Shown in pieces: positions 26,363 to 34,321 of a stretch of DNA of 64,000 nt (within the stretch, counting starts at the first letter, position 1; every line of letters starts with the position of its first letter). The DNA is from Phenylobacterium sp. (GTDB lineage: Bacteria > Pseudomonadota > Alphaproteobacteria > Caulobacterales > Caulobacteraceae): positions 57,703-121,702 of the forward strand of contig NZ_JANXWD010000043.1 in assembly GCF_025351295.1 (NCBI RefSeq), read 5' to 3'. The position numbers and the translations under genes were made by a program. The notes beneath the pieces were generated by a model, which ran no database searches, was not told the DNA's origin, and saw nothing but the letters and a program-made list of their open reading frames with translations.

Positions 26363-27007
26363 CTACCGCCAGCGCAACACAAGCGGCCCCAGCGCCGCGC
26401 CGAGCGCCGCGGTGAGCAAGACCCCCAGGCTGTACCAGGTGGCGACGAAGGCCAGGGCGGTCTCCGGGCAGTGCAGGCCGTAGGCGGTGGCCGCCACCCC
26501 GCCGGCGAACAGGCCCGCCGCCCCGCCGGCCAGGGCCAGGCGGGTGGGGGCGAAGCCGCGGACCGTCAGCAGGGTGGCGACCAGGATCGGGGCGGCCAGC
26601 GCCAGAATGTAGAGCGGGCATCGCCGCCAGGACTGGCCCATCCAGAGCGCCGAACGGACCTCCGACGGCGCGGCCATCAGCTGCAGCGACCCCAGGCCGA
26701 CCAGCAGCAGCAGGGCCGCCGCCGCCACCCACAGGCCGGCGCGACCGACCCCGCCCGGCCGGGCCAGCCGCTCCAGGGCCAGGAAGCCGCCCAGGCCGAG
26801 GACCGCCGCATAGGCCGCCTTCATCCAGAACATCTTGCCGTGCACGGCCGTCATCAGGTCGGGCCGCATGCCCAGCCACCATACCACCAGCGCCAGAGCC
26901 ACGAGGCCGCCCAGCGCCGCCACGGCGGCGATGCGCCACGGCACCTGCCGGGCGGAGGCCGGGCGCAGGTCGCCGGCCAGCCGGTCGATCAGCTTGTCAG
27001 TCTCCAC
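26363..27007 (-). CDS. nrsF: Anti-sigma factor NrsF (DUF1109)
   Basis: A 214-residue membrane protein of the DUF1109/NrsF family, the anti-sigma factor that holds SigF at the membrane. The N-terminus ([17 protein letters not shown]) is cytoplasmic and about six hydrophobic helices follow. Two cysteines, C130 in RRCPLYI and C180 in LHCPE, match the pair needed for metal sensing in Caulobacter NrsF. The start lies 11 bases inside the end of sigF, so the two are translationally linked. Release of SigF by metal or oxidative stress is expected from the family. Confidence 0.9.
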   Translation of the reverse strand: METDKLIDRLAGDLRPASARQVPWRIAAVAALGGLVALALVVWWLGMRPDLMTAVHGKMFWMKAAYAAVLGLGGFLALERLARPGGVGRAGLWVAAAALLLLVGLGSLQLMAAPSEVRSALWMGQSWRRCPLYILALAAPILVATLLTVRGFAPTRLALAGGAAGLFAGGVAATAYGLHCPETALAFVATWYSLGVLLTAALGAALGPLVLRWR

Positions 27008-27545
27008 GCGGGGCCACCCTCGCCATCAGCGCCTTCAGGGCGCGGTGCAGCGACACCTTGGCCGCGCCTTCGCTCATGCCCAGCCGCTCGCCGGCTTCGG
27101 CCAGGCTGAGGCCCTCGATCTTCACCCCGCGCACCAGCTGTTCCTGGCGCTCCGGCAGGCCGCCCAGCAGGCGGTCGAGGTCGGCCTTGACCTCGCCCTG
27201 TGGCGCCTCGTCGACCCAGAGGGTATCGGCCACGTCGTCAAGCGGCACGTGGCGGCGGATGCTGCGCCGACGCCAGTGATCGATCAGCTTGTAGCGGGCC
27301 ATGGCGTGGGCCCAGGCGGTGAACGGCTGGCCCGGGTCGTAGGTCATCCGGCGGCGGTGGACGGCCAGCAGGGTCTCTTGCACCAGGTCCTCCACCTCGG
27401 CCGCATGGTCGGCGCCGAGCCGCCGCCGGAAATAGGGCGTCAGGCGCAGGTTCAGCAGGGTCAGCACCTCGCGCCACGCCTGGCCATCGCCGGCCTGGGC
27501 GCGCAGCATGAGGGTCTTCAGCCGCTGCTCGACGTCGGGGAACAC
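26997..27545 (-). CDS. sigF: ECF sigma factor SigF
   Basis: A 182-residue extracytoplasmic-function sigma factor. Region 2 is [29 protein letters not shown] (in outline), and region 4 is [28 protein letters not shown]. The GTG start at 27545 is preceded by GGAG. Directly upstream on the same strand is a GTAACC-N15-CGAA promoter, which suggests autoregulation, and a second copy faces the buf operon. The pairing with nrsF and the divergent bufferin genes supports naming it SigF rather than a generic ECF factor. Confidence 0.9.
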   Translation of the reverse strand: MFPDVEQRLKTLMLRAQAGDGQAWREVLTLLNLRLTPYFRRRLGADHAAEVEDLVQETLLAVHRRRMTYDPGQPFTAWAHAMARYKLIDHWRRRSIRRHVPLDDVADTLWVDEAPQGEVKADLDRLLGGLPERQEQLVRGVKIEGLSLAEAGERLGMSEGAAKVSLHRALKALMARVAPRGD

Positions 27546-27567
27546 CGGGGCTCCACATCAGGGTGAA

Positions 27568-27592
27568 TTCGCACCGGACCGCGAAAGGTTAC
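27568..27592 (-). promoter_or_regulatory. SigF-type promoter for sigF-nrsF
   Basis: On the minus strand GTAACC (27592-27587) is followed after 15 bases by CGAA (27571-27568), about 22 bases before the sigF start. The hexamer and tetramer match the SigF consensus known from Caulobacter (GTAACC-N16-CGAA), with a spacer one base shorter than its partner. Confidence 0.72.
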
Positions 27593-27626
27593 GTCCGGGG
27601 CCGAGGAAAAAGAATCGCCTGTTCCT

Positions 27627-27652
27627 GTAACCTGCATCGCGTACGCCGCGAA
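27627..27652 (+). promoter_or_regulatory. SigF-type promoter for the buf operon
   Basis: GTAACC at 27627-27632, exactly 16 bases, then CGAA at 27649-27652. This is a perfect match to the Caulobacter SigF motif, 48 bases upstream of the bufA start. It faces away from the sigF-nrsF promoter. Confidence 0.82.
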
Positions 27653-27700
27653 CTAGCTCCCGACTGCGCCGCTGTGGCCGGTCCGAAATGGGAGCTGCTC

Positions 27701-27997
27701 ATGAAAACCGTTCAAACGTCCCTGGCCGCCGCGGCCGTCCTCGCCCTGATGGGCGGCGCCGCGATGGCCCAGGACAGCATGGCCAAGGACAATATGGCCA
27801 AGAAGCCGGCCGCGGTGGAGAAGTGCTACGGCGTGGCCATGGCCGGCCACAACGACTGCAAGGCCGGCGCGGGCACCACCTGCGCGGGGACCTCCAAGGT
27901 CAACTACGACGCCAAGGCGTTCAAGGAAGTGCCGGTCGGAACTTGCGTCACCACCAAGACGCCGCACGGCATGGGCTCGCTGTCGCCCAAGGCCTGA
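27701..27997 (+). CDS. bufA: Bufferin precursor BufA (DUF2282 family)
   Basis: A 98-residue secreted peptide, the precursor of a bufferin, a ribosomally made, post-translationally modified metal (copper) binder. Residues 1-23 form a signal peptide ending AMA. The mature part has exactly four cysteines (C42, C53, C61, C82) in [16 protein letters not shown]...TCAGTS...VGTC, the DUF2282 pattern. In studied bufferins the central cysteines are converted to thiooxazole-type groups. GGGAG precedes the ATG at 27701. It heads the operon with its modifying enzyme directly downstream. Confidence 0.88.
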   Translation: MKTVQTSLAAAAVLALMGGAAMAQDSMAKDNMAKKPAAVEKCYGVAMAGHNDCKAGAGTTCAGTSKVNYDAKAFKEVPVGTCVTTKTPHGMGSLSPKA

Positions 27998-28023
27998 TCG
28001 CCGAACCCGTCCGGACACGCCCC

Positions 28024-28860
28024 ATGACCCCCCAACCGACCGCCGGCCTCAGCCTGAAGCCGCAGCACTATGCGGAGGCCCTGGCCTGCCGGTCGGATGG
28101 GCTGTGGTTCGAGGCGCATCCGGAGAACTACATGGCCGCCGGCGGACCCAGGCTCGCCTGGCTGGACGCCATAGCCCGCGACAGGCCGATATCCCTGCAT
28201 GGGGTCGGCCTGTCGCTGGCGGCGGACGAAGCGCCGGACGAGGACCACCTCGCCGCGCTGAAGCGCCTGGTCGACCGGGTCCAGCCGATACTGGTGTCGG
28301 AGCACCTGGCCTGGTCGATGCGGCGCGGCGTCTATGCGCCGGATCTGCTGCCGTTTCCGCGCACGGCGGCCGCGCTGGGGCGGATCGCCGACAACGTCGA
28401 CCGGATGCAGGCGGTCCTGGGCCGCCGGGTGCTGATCGAGAACCCGGCGCTGTATCTGCCGCTGACCGGCCACGACTTCGGCGAGGTCGAATTCCTGACC
28501 GCCCTGGCCCGCCGCACCGGCTGCGGGCTGCTGGTCGATGTGAACAACGTCCATGTCAGCGCGCACAATCTTGGCTATTCGGCCGAGGCCTACCTGGACG
28601 CGGCGCCCGCCGAGCTGGTGGGGGAAATCCATCTGGCCGGCCATGCGCCGGACGAGCGGCTGGGGGCGACGATGCTGATCGACACCCATGGCGCAGCGGT
28701 CGCCGAGCCGGTCTGGGCGCTTTATGCGCGCTTGATCGGCCGCATCGGGGCGCGGCCGACGCTGATCGAGCGCGACGACGCGATCCCGGCCTTCGCCGGC
28801 CTGCTGGCCGAGCGCGACCGCGCCCACGACCTGCTGACCCGCGAGCGCGAATATGCGTGA
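28024..28860 (+). CDS. bufB: Bufferin-modifying MNIO enzyme BufB (DUF692)
   Basis: A 278-residue multinuclear non-heme iron oxidative enzyme (MNIO, DUF692) that modifies cysteines of the precursor. It is a TIM-barrel with metal-binding residues spread over strands: WFEAHPENYM, ISLHGVGLSL, SEHLAWS, LIENPALYL, DVNNVHVSAHN, GEIHLAGH, IDTHG and LIERDD. All expected His/Asp/Glu/Asn positions appear intact. It starts 26 bases after bufA and overlaps bufC by eight bases, so the two proteins are probably made together and act as a complex. Confidence 0.92.
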   Translation: MTPQPTAGLSLKPQHYAEALACRSDGLWFEAHPENYMAAGGPRLAWLDAIARDRPISLHGVGLSLAADEAPDEDHLAALKRLVDRVQPILVSEHLAWSMRRGVYAPDLLPFPRTAAALGRIADNVDRMQAVLGRRVLIENPALYLPLTGHDFGEVEFLTALARRTGCGLLVDVNNVHVSAHNLGYSAEAYLDAAPAELVGEIHLAGHAPDERLGATMLIDTHGAAVAEPVWALYARLIGRIGARPTLIERDDAIPAFAGLLAERDRAHDLLTREREYA

Positions 28861-29608
28861 GGCGTTCCACGACCGCTTCCTGGCCGCCGTCGCCGGGGAC
28901 GACGCTGCGCTCGCGCCGTGGTGCGAGACGCCGCAGGCGGGCCTGTCGGTCTATCGCAACACCATGGCCAAGGCCTGCGCCGACGCCCTGGTCGCCCAGT
29001 TCCCGACCGTGGAGCGCGTGGTCGGGCCGGCCTGGCTGGCCGCCGCGGCCACGGCCCACGCCGCCGTCTCTCCGCCTCGCCAGGGGTCGCTGCTGACCTA
29101 TGGCGCGGCCTTCCCGGATTGGCTGAGGCGCTTCCCGCCGGCCGCCAACCTGGCCTTCCTGCCCGGCCTGGCGCAGCTGGACCTCCTCTGGACCGAGGCG
29201 CACCTAGCCGCCGACGCCGCGCCGCTGGATCCCGAGGCGGTCGCCGGCCTGCCGCCGGACGCCTTCGGGACCCACGCCCTGGTCCTGCATTCCGCCACCC
29301 GGTTCGCCGGCTTCGACGACACCACGCCCCGCCTCTGGCAGGCTCTGCAGCCGCCGGGCGAGCCGCCGGACGCGTTCGAGCTGGAGCCCGAGCCGCAGGG
29401 CCTGCTGTTCGTCCGGCCCGGTCTGGATATCGCCCACCAGACGATCGGCCCCGGCGCGCTGGCCTTCCTGGCCGCCTGCCGGGACGGCGATAGCGCCGCC
29501 GCCGCCGCCGCGGCTGGCCTCGCCGCCGAGCCCTGCCTCGACCTCTCCGCCACGTTCGCGCGCCTGCTGGCCGCGGGCGCCTTCGCCGCCCTCAGGACCC
29601 TTCCATGA
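28853..29608 (+). CDS. bufC: Bufferin partner protein BufC (DUF2063)
   Basis: A 251-residue DUF2063 protein, the usual partner that recruits the precursor peptide to the MNIO enzyme. The N-terminal signature is FLAAVAGDD...GLSVYRNTMAKACADALVAQFPTVERVVG (in outline); this domain is often mislabelled as DNA-binding. The C-terminal half (TRFAGFDDTTPRLWQAL, EPEPQGLLFVRPGLDI) resembles the peptide-recognition part. It overlaps bufB at its start and doxX by four bases at its end. Confidence 0.88.
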   Translation: MREAFHDRFLAAVAGDDAALAPWCETPQAGLSVYRNTMAKACADALVAQFPTVERVVGPAWLAAAATAHAAVSPPRQGSLLTYGAAFPDWLRRFPPAANLAFLPGLAQLDLLWTEAHLAADAAPLDPEAVAGLPPDAFGTHALVLHSATRFAGFDDTTPRLWQALQPPGEPPDAFELEPEPQGLLFVRPGLDIAHQTIGPGALAFLAACRDGDSAAAAAAAGLAAEPCLDLSATFARLLAAGAFAALRTLP

Positions 29609-30066
29609 CCATGACCACCGCCCGCACCGGGCCGCGCGCCAACCCCGTCCGCGCCTTCGGCCAGCTGGCCGGGCGACTGGTCCCGGAAAACGCCATCGCC
29701 CTGGTCACCCGGCTGGGCGTCGCCGCCATATTCCTGCAGTCCGGCCGCACCAAGGTGGACGGGGTGCTGCACATCACCGACGGGACCTACGCGCTGTTCC
29801 GCGACGAGTACCGCCTGCCGCTGATCCCGCCGGACATCGCCGCGCATGTGGCGACCTATTCGGAGCACCTGTTCTCCGTCCTGCTCATCTTCGGCCTGTT
29901 CACCCGGTTCTCGGCCCTGGCGTTCCTGGGCATGACCGCGGCGATAGAGGTCTTCGTCTATCCCGACGCCTGGCCGACCCACCTGAGCTGGGCCGGCCTG
30001 CTGATCTATCTGGTCGCCCGCGGCGGCGGTGCCTGGAGCCTTGACCGGATGTTCCGGTTGGATTGA
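29605..30066 (+). CDS. DoxX-family membrane protein (bufferin operon)
   Basis: A 153-residue DoxX protein with four hydrophobic segments (ALVTRLGVAAIFLQSG, HLFSVLLIFGLF, FSALAFLGMTAAIEVFV, AGLLIYLVARGGG). DoxX proteins commonly close bufferin operons and are thought to act in membrane redox or quinone chemistry. The ATG overlaps the bufC stop as ATGA. Its exact role in bufferin maturation is not known to me. Confidence 0.88.
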   Translation: MTMTTARTGPRANPVRAFGQLAGRLVPENAIALVTRLGVAAIFLQSGRTKVDGVLHITDGTYALFRDEYRLPLIPPDIAAHVATYSEHLFSVLLIFGLFTRFSALAFLGMTAAIEVFVYPDAWPTHLSWAGLLIYLVARGGGAWSLDRMFRLD

Positions 30067-30152
30067 GGCTGGCGTCTGCGAAACCAGCCCCCACGTATCT
30101 GCCCAAGCCCACACAAGTCCCCCCAAGAACCCTCAACGAACTGTACAAGCCC

Positions 30153-30740
30153 ATGAAAAGACGTCTGTTCGCGGCCATCGCCGCCACCACCCTGATGTTT
30201 GCCGGCGTCGGAACCGCGGCTTCGGGCCTCAAGACGGCGGTGTTCGCCGGCGGCTGCTTCTGGTCGATGGAGAAGGGCTTCGAGTCGACGCCGGGCGTGG
30301 TCGAGGCCGTATCCGGCTATGCCGGGGGTGCGGCCCCCCACCCGACCTACGAGAACCACGAGGGCTATCTCGAGGCCGTGAAGGTCACCTACGACCCGAG
30401 CAAGATCAGCTACGCCCAGCTGGTCGACAGCTACTATCACCACATCGATCCGACCGACCCCTACGGCCAGATCTGCGACCGGGGCCCGTCCTATAAGCTG
30501 GCGGTGTTCACCGCCGCCCCCGACGAACGCGCCGTCGCCGACGCGGCCAGGGCCAAGTACGAGAAGCAGCTGGGCGCGAAGATCACCGTCGCCACCCGTC
30601 CCTCCGCGTCCTTCTATAACGCCGAGGCCTACCACCAGGACTACGCCAGGAAGAACCCGGCGGCCTATGAACGCTACCGGATCGGCTGCGGCCGGCCCCA
30701 GGCGCTCAGGGTGGTGTGGGGCGGGCAGGAAGCCCACTGA
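30153..30740 (+). CDS. msrA: Exported peptide methionine sulfoxide reductase MsrA
   Basis: A 195-residue MsrA that repairs (S)-methionine sulfoxide in proteins. Residues 1-23 look like a signal peptide (MKRRLFAAIAATTLMFAGVGTAA), so it should act in the periplasm. The active site is GGCFWSMEKGF with C35; a possible resolving Cys is C179 in RIGCGRP. YENHEGYLEAVKVTYDP and PTDPYGQICDRG are family signatures. It lies 86 bases after doxX with no second SigF motif in the gap, so readthrough from the buf promoter is the likely expression route. Its end overlaps the convergent glycosyltransferase gene by 35 bases. Confidence 0.9.
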   Translation: MKRRLFAAIAATTLMFAGVGTAASGLKTAVFAGGCFWSMEKGFESTPGVVEAVSGYAGGAAPHPTYENHEGYLEAVKVTYDPSKISYAQLVDSYYHHIDPTDPYGQICDRGPSYKLAVFTAAPDERAVADAARAKYEKQLGAKITVATRPSASFYNAEAYHQDYARKNPAAYERYRIGCGRPQALRVVWGGQEAH

Positions 30741-32313
30741 CCGGATCGCGCGGCCGGGGCGAAAAGCCCTGGCCGACGAACATCTCGACCCGGCGCCGGT
30801 GGCGGGCGTCCAGCCAGACGCTACCGATCTCCAGGTCGCGGGACCTGGCGAAGTCGGCCTGCATCTCGGCGCGCCGCCAACCCTCGTAGGAGACCATCAG
30901 AACCCGCTGGCCGATGGCGGCGGTCAGCGGCGCGGCCGTCTCGGCCTGGTTGCGCGGCCCCTCCATCAGCAGCCAACTGGCCAGGGGCGGCGCACCCCCC
31001 GTGCGGTCGCAAGACCGCACGGAAGACACAAAGAAGGAGCGCGTGTCCCTTGGACACGCGGGTCCGAGGCGATCGCGGCCGTAGTAGGAGACCGCGTAGA
31101 ACAGGAATCGGTTGTTGACCGCGATGGCGGTCAGGCCCGGCTCGCGTTCGGCGCGGTCCAGGATCACCTTCGTCGCCTCCGACCAGCCACGCGCCCGCTT
31201 CAGGCCGTTGGACAGGCCCACCTTGTCGGCGATGGCCGGCGAGATGACGCTGGCCAGGAAGAAGGCCGCCACCGCCCCCTGGATCGCGAACGCCGCGATC
31301 AGCCAGCGCCGCGCCCGCCAGCGCATCAGCCAGGCCGCCACCAGGACGGCGCCCGCCAGATAGCCCGCGCCTGACCAGTTGGCGTTGGCCCGGCTGATGA
31401 ACGCCTGGGCGGTGACGATCACCAGTGGCGGCAGGGTGAAGCAGAGCAGCGTCAGGTCGGCCTCCGCCAGCCGCCGGCGCATCGCCGCCAGGGTCACGCC
31501 CACGAGTAGCGCCCCCAGCGGGATCGGCCCGAACACCCCGAGCTGCGAGCCGACGAAGGTGGCCATCGCCTCGACGTTGAACAGCTGCACCCCGTCCCAG
31601 GCGGCGTTGGCGGCGGTGTGCTGCAGGGTCGCGAAGCCGTGGGCGGCGTTCCAGGCGACGTTGGGCGCCACGACCGCGGCGAAGGCGACGAGCGCCGCCC
31701 CCGCGGCCGGCGGGCTCCAGCCCGCTCGCGCCCGCCGCGAGGCGGCCAGGTGGATGGCGAGGCCGATCAGGAAATAGACCGCCGCATACTTGCTGAGGAA
31801 GGCCATCCCCAGGGCCGCGCCGAGGCCGGCCGCGAGCAGCACCGGACGCCGCGGCCGCTCCAGCAGCATGACATAGGCCAGGATCGTCAGGCCCAGGAAG
31901 AACAGCAGCGGCGCGTCGGTGGCCGCCACCAGGGCCGAGAGCTGCACGCCCGGCATCAGCCCATAGAGCGCCGACGCCGCCAGGCCGACCGCCGGGCCAT
32001 AGAGCCGGCGGCCGATCAGGAAGACCACGAACGTCGCGCCGGCCTGGAACAGCACCGCCGACAGCCGCACCCAGGGCTCGGCGTCGCCGCCCAGCGCCGT
32101 GGTCGCCCAGATCGACCAGGCGATCACCGGCGGCTTGGAATAATAGCCGAAGTCCAGGGTCCGCGACCAAAGCCAGTACTGGGCCTCGTCCGGGTAGAGT
32201 TCGAGCGGGGAATGGAACAGCGCGACCAGCCGCGCAAGCGCCAGGGCCAAGGTCAGCAGCGCCGCGGCCCGCAGGTCGTGCGTACTCCCGGGCGGCTTCA
32301 GGCTTTGCGACAT
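30706..32313 (-). CDS. Glycosyltransferase family 39/83 (ArnT-like)
   Basis: A 535-residue integral membrane glycosyltransferase of the ArnT/PMT group, using a polyprenyl-phosphate sugar donor. The catalytic loop is LYPDEAQYWLWSRTLDFGYYSKPP after the first helix, and about eleven hydrophobic helices follow. Near residues 418-438 a stretch (CPRDTRSFFVSSVRSCDRTGG) does not resemble the family and is encoded by a double palindrome. The frame is intact through it. The C-terminus is a soluble domain. The acceptor, perhaps lipid A or another lipid, is unknown. Confidence 0.85.
   Translation of the reverse strand: MSQSLKPPGSTHDLRAAALLTLALALARLVALFHSPLELYPDEAQYWLWSRTLDFGYYSKPPVIAWSIWATTALGGDAEPWVRLSAVLFQAGATFVVFLIGRRLYGPAVGLAASALYGLMPGVQLSALVAATDAPLLFFLGLTILAYVMLLERPRRPVLLAAGLGAALGMAFLSKYAAVYFLIGLAIHLAASRRARAGWSPPAAGAALVAFAAVVAPNVAWNAAHGFATLQHTAANAAWDGVQLFNVEAMATFVGSQLGVFGPIPLGALLVGVTLAAMRRRLAEADLTLLCFTLPPLVIVTAQAFISRANANWSGAGYLAGAVLVAAWLMRWRARRWLIAAFAIQGAVAAFFLASVISPAIADKVGLSNGLKRARGWSEATKVILDRAEREPGLTAIAVNNRFLFYAVSYYGRDRLGPACPRDTRSFFVSSVRSCDRTGGAPPLASWLLMEGPRNQAETAAPLTAAIGQRVLMVSYEGWRRAEMQADFARSRDLEIGSVWLDARHRRRVEMFVGQGFSPRPRDPVSGLPARPTPP
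31001..31060. repeat. Double-hairpin palindromic element inside a CDS
   Basis: Two perfect hairpins lie in the glycosyltransferase gene. One has an 8-bp stem GTGCGGTC / GACCGCAC with a GCAA loop at 31001-31020. The other has a 9-bp stem CGCGTGTCC / GGACACGCG with a CTT loop at 31040-31060. The 20-base link between them is richer in A than the surroundings. The element is 60 bases, so it keeps the frame and would add about 20 residues. Confidence 0.72.
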
Positions 32314-32453
32314 TCCAACCCTCGAAGGCCCCGGACCGTAGACACAGATTAGCAGATCGCAAGCCGCTGCGACGCGGTTGCGCCTTCACTTTCGGGGCAA
32401 TGCTTGACGGCGCCCCGCGCTGGGGCCATCTGCGCCCGGCTCTGGAGGACTGC

Positions 32454-33446
32454 ATGAGCTTTGTCGTTCCCGCCGAGTGGGCGCCGCACCGGGCCATGTG
32501 GCTGGGTTTCCCCAGCCATGCGGCGCTGTGGGCGGATGACCTGCCCGCCGCCCAGGCCGAGGTCGCCGCCCTGGCCCGAGCCCTGGCCGGCCCAGGCGGC
32601 GAGCGGGTGCGGCTGATGACCGGCCATCCGGATGGCGAGGCGGCGGCGCACGCCCTGCTGGGCGACGTGGCCGGGATCGAGATCGTCCCCGGACGGTTCG
32701 GCGACATCTGGCTGCGCGACACCGGCCCGATCTTCCGTGGCGACGCCGCCGCCGGGTTCCGCTTCAACGGCTGGGGCGGCAAGTACGAGCTCGAGCATGA
32801 CGACACCGTGGCCGCCCAGATCGCGCAGGCGGCGGGCGTGGCGCTCACCGAGAACGATTTCATCCTGGAAGGCGGCGCCGTCGACCACGACGGGATCGGC
32901 ACGGTGCTCACCACCGGCCAGTGCGTTCTGAACCCCAACCGCAACCCCGGCTGGACCCAGGCCGTGGCCGAGGCGGCGCTGGCCGCGAGCCTGGGCGCGC
33001 GCAAGGTGCTGTGGCTGGGCGAGGGCCTGCGCGGCGACCACACCGACGGCCACGTCGACAACCTGGCTCGCTTCGTGGCCCCGGCCACCGTGGCCATCCC
33101 CGTGGCTTGGGGACGGGGCGATCCCAACGCCGAGGCCTTCGACGACGCCGCGCGCCGGCTGGCCGGCATGACCGACACCCAAGGGACCAGGCTGAAAGTG
33201 GTCCGCATCCCCTCGCCGGGCTGGATCGACGGCGACGATGGGCCAAAGCCCGCCAGCCACATGAACTTCCTGATCGCCAACCGGGCGGTCATCGTGCCGA
33301 TCTACGAACCGCGCCCCGGCGAATTCGCCGTCGAGGTGCTGAAGGCGCTGTTCCCGGACCGCGCCGTGATCGGCCTGCCGTCCAGCGCCATCCTGACCGG
33401 CGGCGGCTCCTTCCACTGCATCACCCAGCAGGAGCCGGCCCGATGA
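32454..33446 (+). CDS. aguA: Agmatine deiminase AguA
   Basis: A 330-residue agmatine deiminase that converts agmatine to N-carbamoylputrescine and ammonia. Signatures are VPAEWAPHRAMWLGFP, DIWLRDTGPIF, FNGWGGKYELEHDD, the EGGAVDHDG segment, DGHVDNLARF and the catalytic cysteine C322 in GGSFHCITQQ. GGAGG before the ATG at 32454 fixes the start; an ATG at 32400 would add an unrelated leader. It overlaps aguB as ATGA, giving a two-step agmatine-to-putrescine pathway. Confidence 0.94.
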   Translation: MSFVVPAEWAPHRAMWLGFPSHAALWADDLPAAQAEVAALARALAGPGGERVRLMTGHPDGEAAAHALLGDVAGIEIVPGRFGDIWLRDTGPIFRGDAAAGFRFNGWGGKYELEHDDTVAAQIAQAAGVALTENDFILEGGAVDHDGIGTVLTTGQCVLNPNRNPGWTQAVAEAALAASLGARKVLWLGEGLRGDHTDGHVDNLARFVAPATVAIPVAWGRGDPNAEAFDDAARRLAGMTDTQGTRLKVVRIPSPGWIDGDDGPKPASHMNFLIANRAVIVPIYEPRPGEFAVEVLKALFPDRAVIGLPSSAILTGGGSFHCITQQEPAR

Positions 33447-34321
33447 CGCGCCATCTCACCGTCGCCGCTTTGCAGACCGCCTATGGCGAGGACCTGGCGG
33501 CCAACATCGCCAGCACCGCCGACCTGATCCGCCAGGCAGCCGGCCAGGGCGCCCAGGTGATCCTGCCGTCGGAGCTGTTCCAGGGCCCCTACTTCTGCGT
33601 CGCCCAGGAGGAGCGATGGTTCGCGACCGCGCATCCCTGGCGCGAACACCCCTGCGTCACCGCCCTGGCGCCCCTGGCCCAGGAACTGGGCGTGGTGCTG
33701 CCGATCTCGATCTTCGAGCGCGAGGGGCCGCACTATTTCAACAGCCTGGTGATGATCGACGCGGACGGAACCCCGATGGGCGTCTACCGCAAGAGCCATA
33801 TCCCCGACGGGCCGGGGTATATGGAGAAGTACTACTTCCGGCCCGGCGACACCGGCTTCAAGGTCTGGGACACCCGCTTCGGCCGCATCGGCGCGGGCAT
33901 CTGCTGGGACCAGTGGTACCCCGAGGCCGCCCGCGCCATGACCCTGCTGGGCGCCGAGGTGCTGCTCTATCCCACCGCCATCGGCTCCGAGCCGCACGAC
34001 GCCAGCCTGGACACGGCCCTGCCGTGGCGGCGCGCCATGCAGGGCCACGCCGTCTCCAACGTCATCCCGGTGGCGGGCGCCAACCGCACCGGCTTCGAGC
34101 CCTGGGCCGGCTATCCCAACGGCGGCCAGCAGTTCTACGGCTCCAGCTTCATTGCCGACCACCGGGGCGACCTGGTCTCCGAGCTCGGCCGCGACGACGA
34201 GGGGATCGTCCAGGCGACCTTCGATCTGGACTTCCTGACGACCCATCGCGCCGCCTGGGGCTTCTTCCGCGACCGCCGGCCGGACCTCTACGGCGCCTTG
34301 ACCGAGCGGCGGCCGGCATGA
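33443..34321 (+). CDS. aguB: N-carbamoylputrescine amidase AguB
   Basis: A 292-residue nitrilase-superfamily amidase that hydrolyses N-carbamoylputrescine to putrescine, CO2 and ammonia. The Glu-Lys-Cys triad is visible: E44 in LPSELFQGPYFC, K117 in YRKSHIPDGPGY and C154 in GAGICWDQWYPEAAR. Length and motifs match plant and Pseudomonas AguB closely. It begins within the aguA stop and ends overlapping the acetyltransferase start, both by four bases. Confidence 0.95.
   Translation: MTRHLTVAALQTAYGEDLAANIASTADLIRQAAGQGAQVILPSELFQGPYFCVAQEERWFATAHPWREHPCVTALAPLAQELGVVLPISIFEREGPHYFNSLVMIDADGTPMGVYRKSHIPDGPGYMEKYYFRPGDTGFKVWDTRFGRIGAGICWDQWYPEAARAMTLLGAEVLLYPTAIGSEPHDASLDTALPWRRAMQGHAVSNVIPVAGANRTGFEPWAGYPNGGQQFYGSSFIADHRGDLVSELGRDDEGIVQATFDLDFLTTHRAAWGFFRDRRPDLYGALTERRPA

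Noticed and set aside
30067..30152. A third SigF promoter before msrA
   Set aside because: No GTAACC hexamer occurs in this gap. GAAACC near its start lacks a matching CGAA at the right distance.
30821..33292. An 823-residue minus-strand frame across the glycosyltransferase and aguA
   Set aside because: It runs opposite aguA and in an alternative frame of the glycosyltransferase, both with clear family motifs in their own frames. No start signal or motif supports it.
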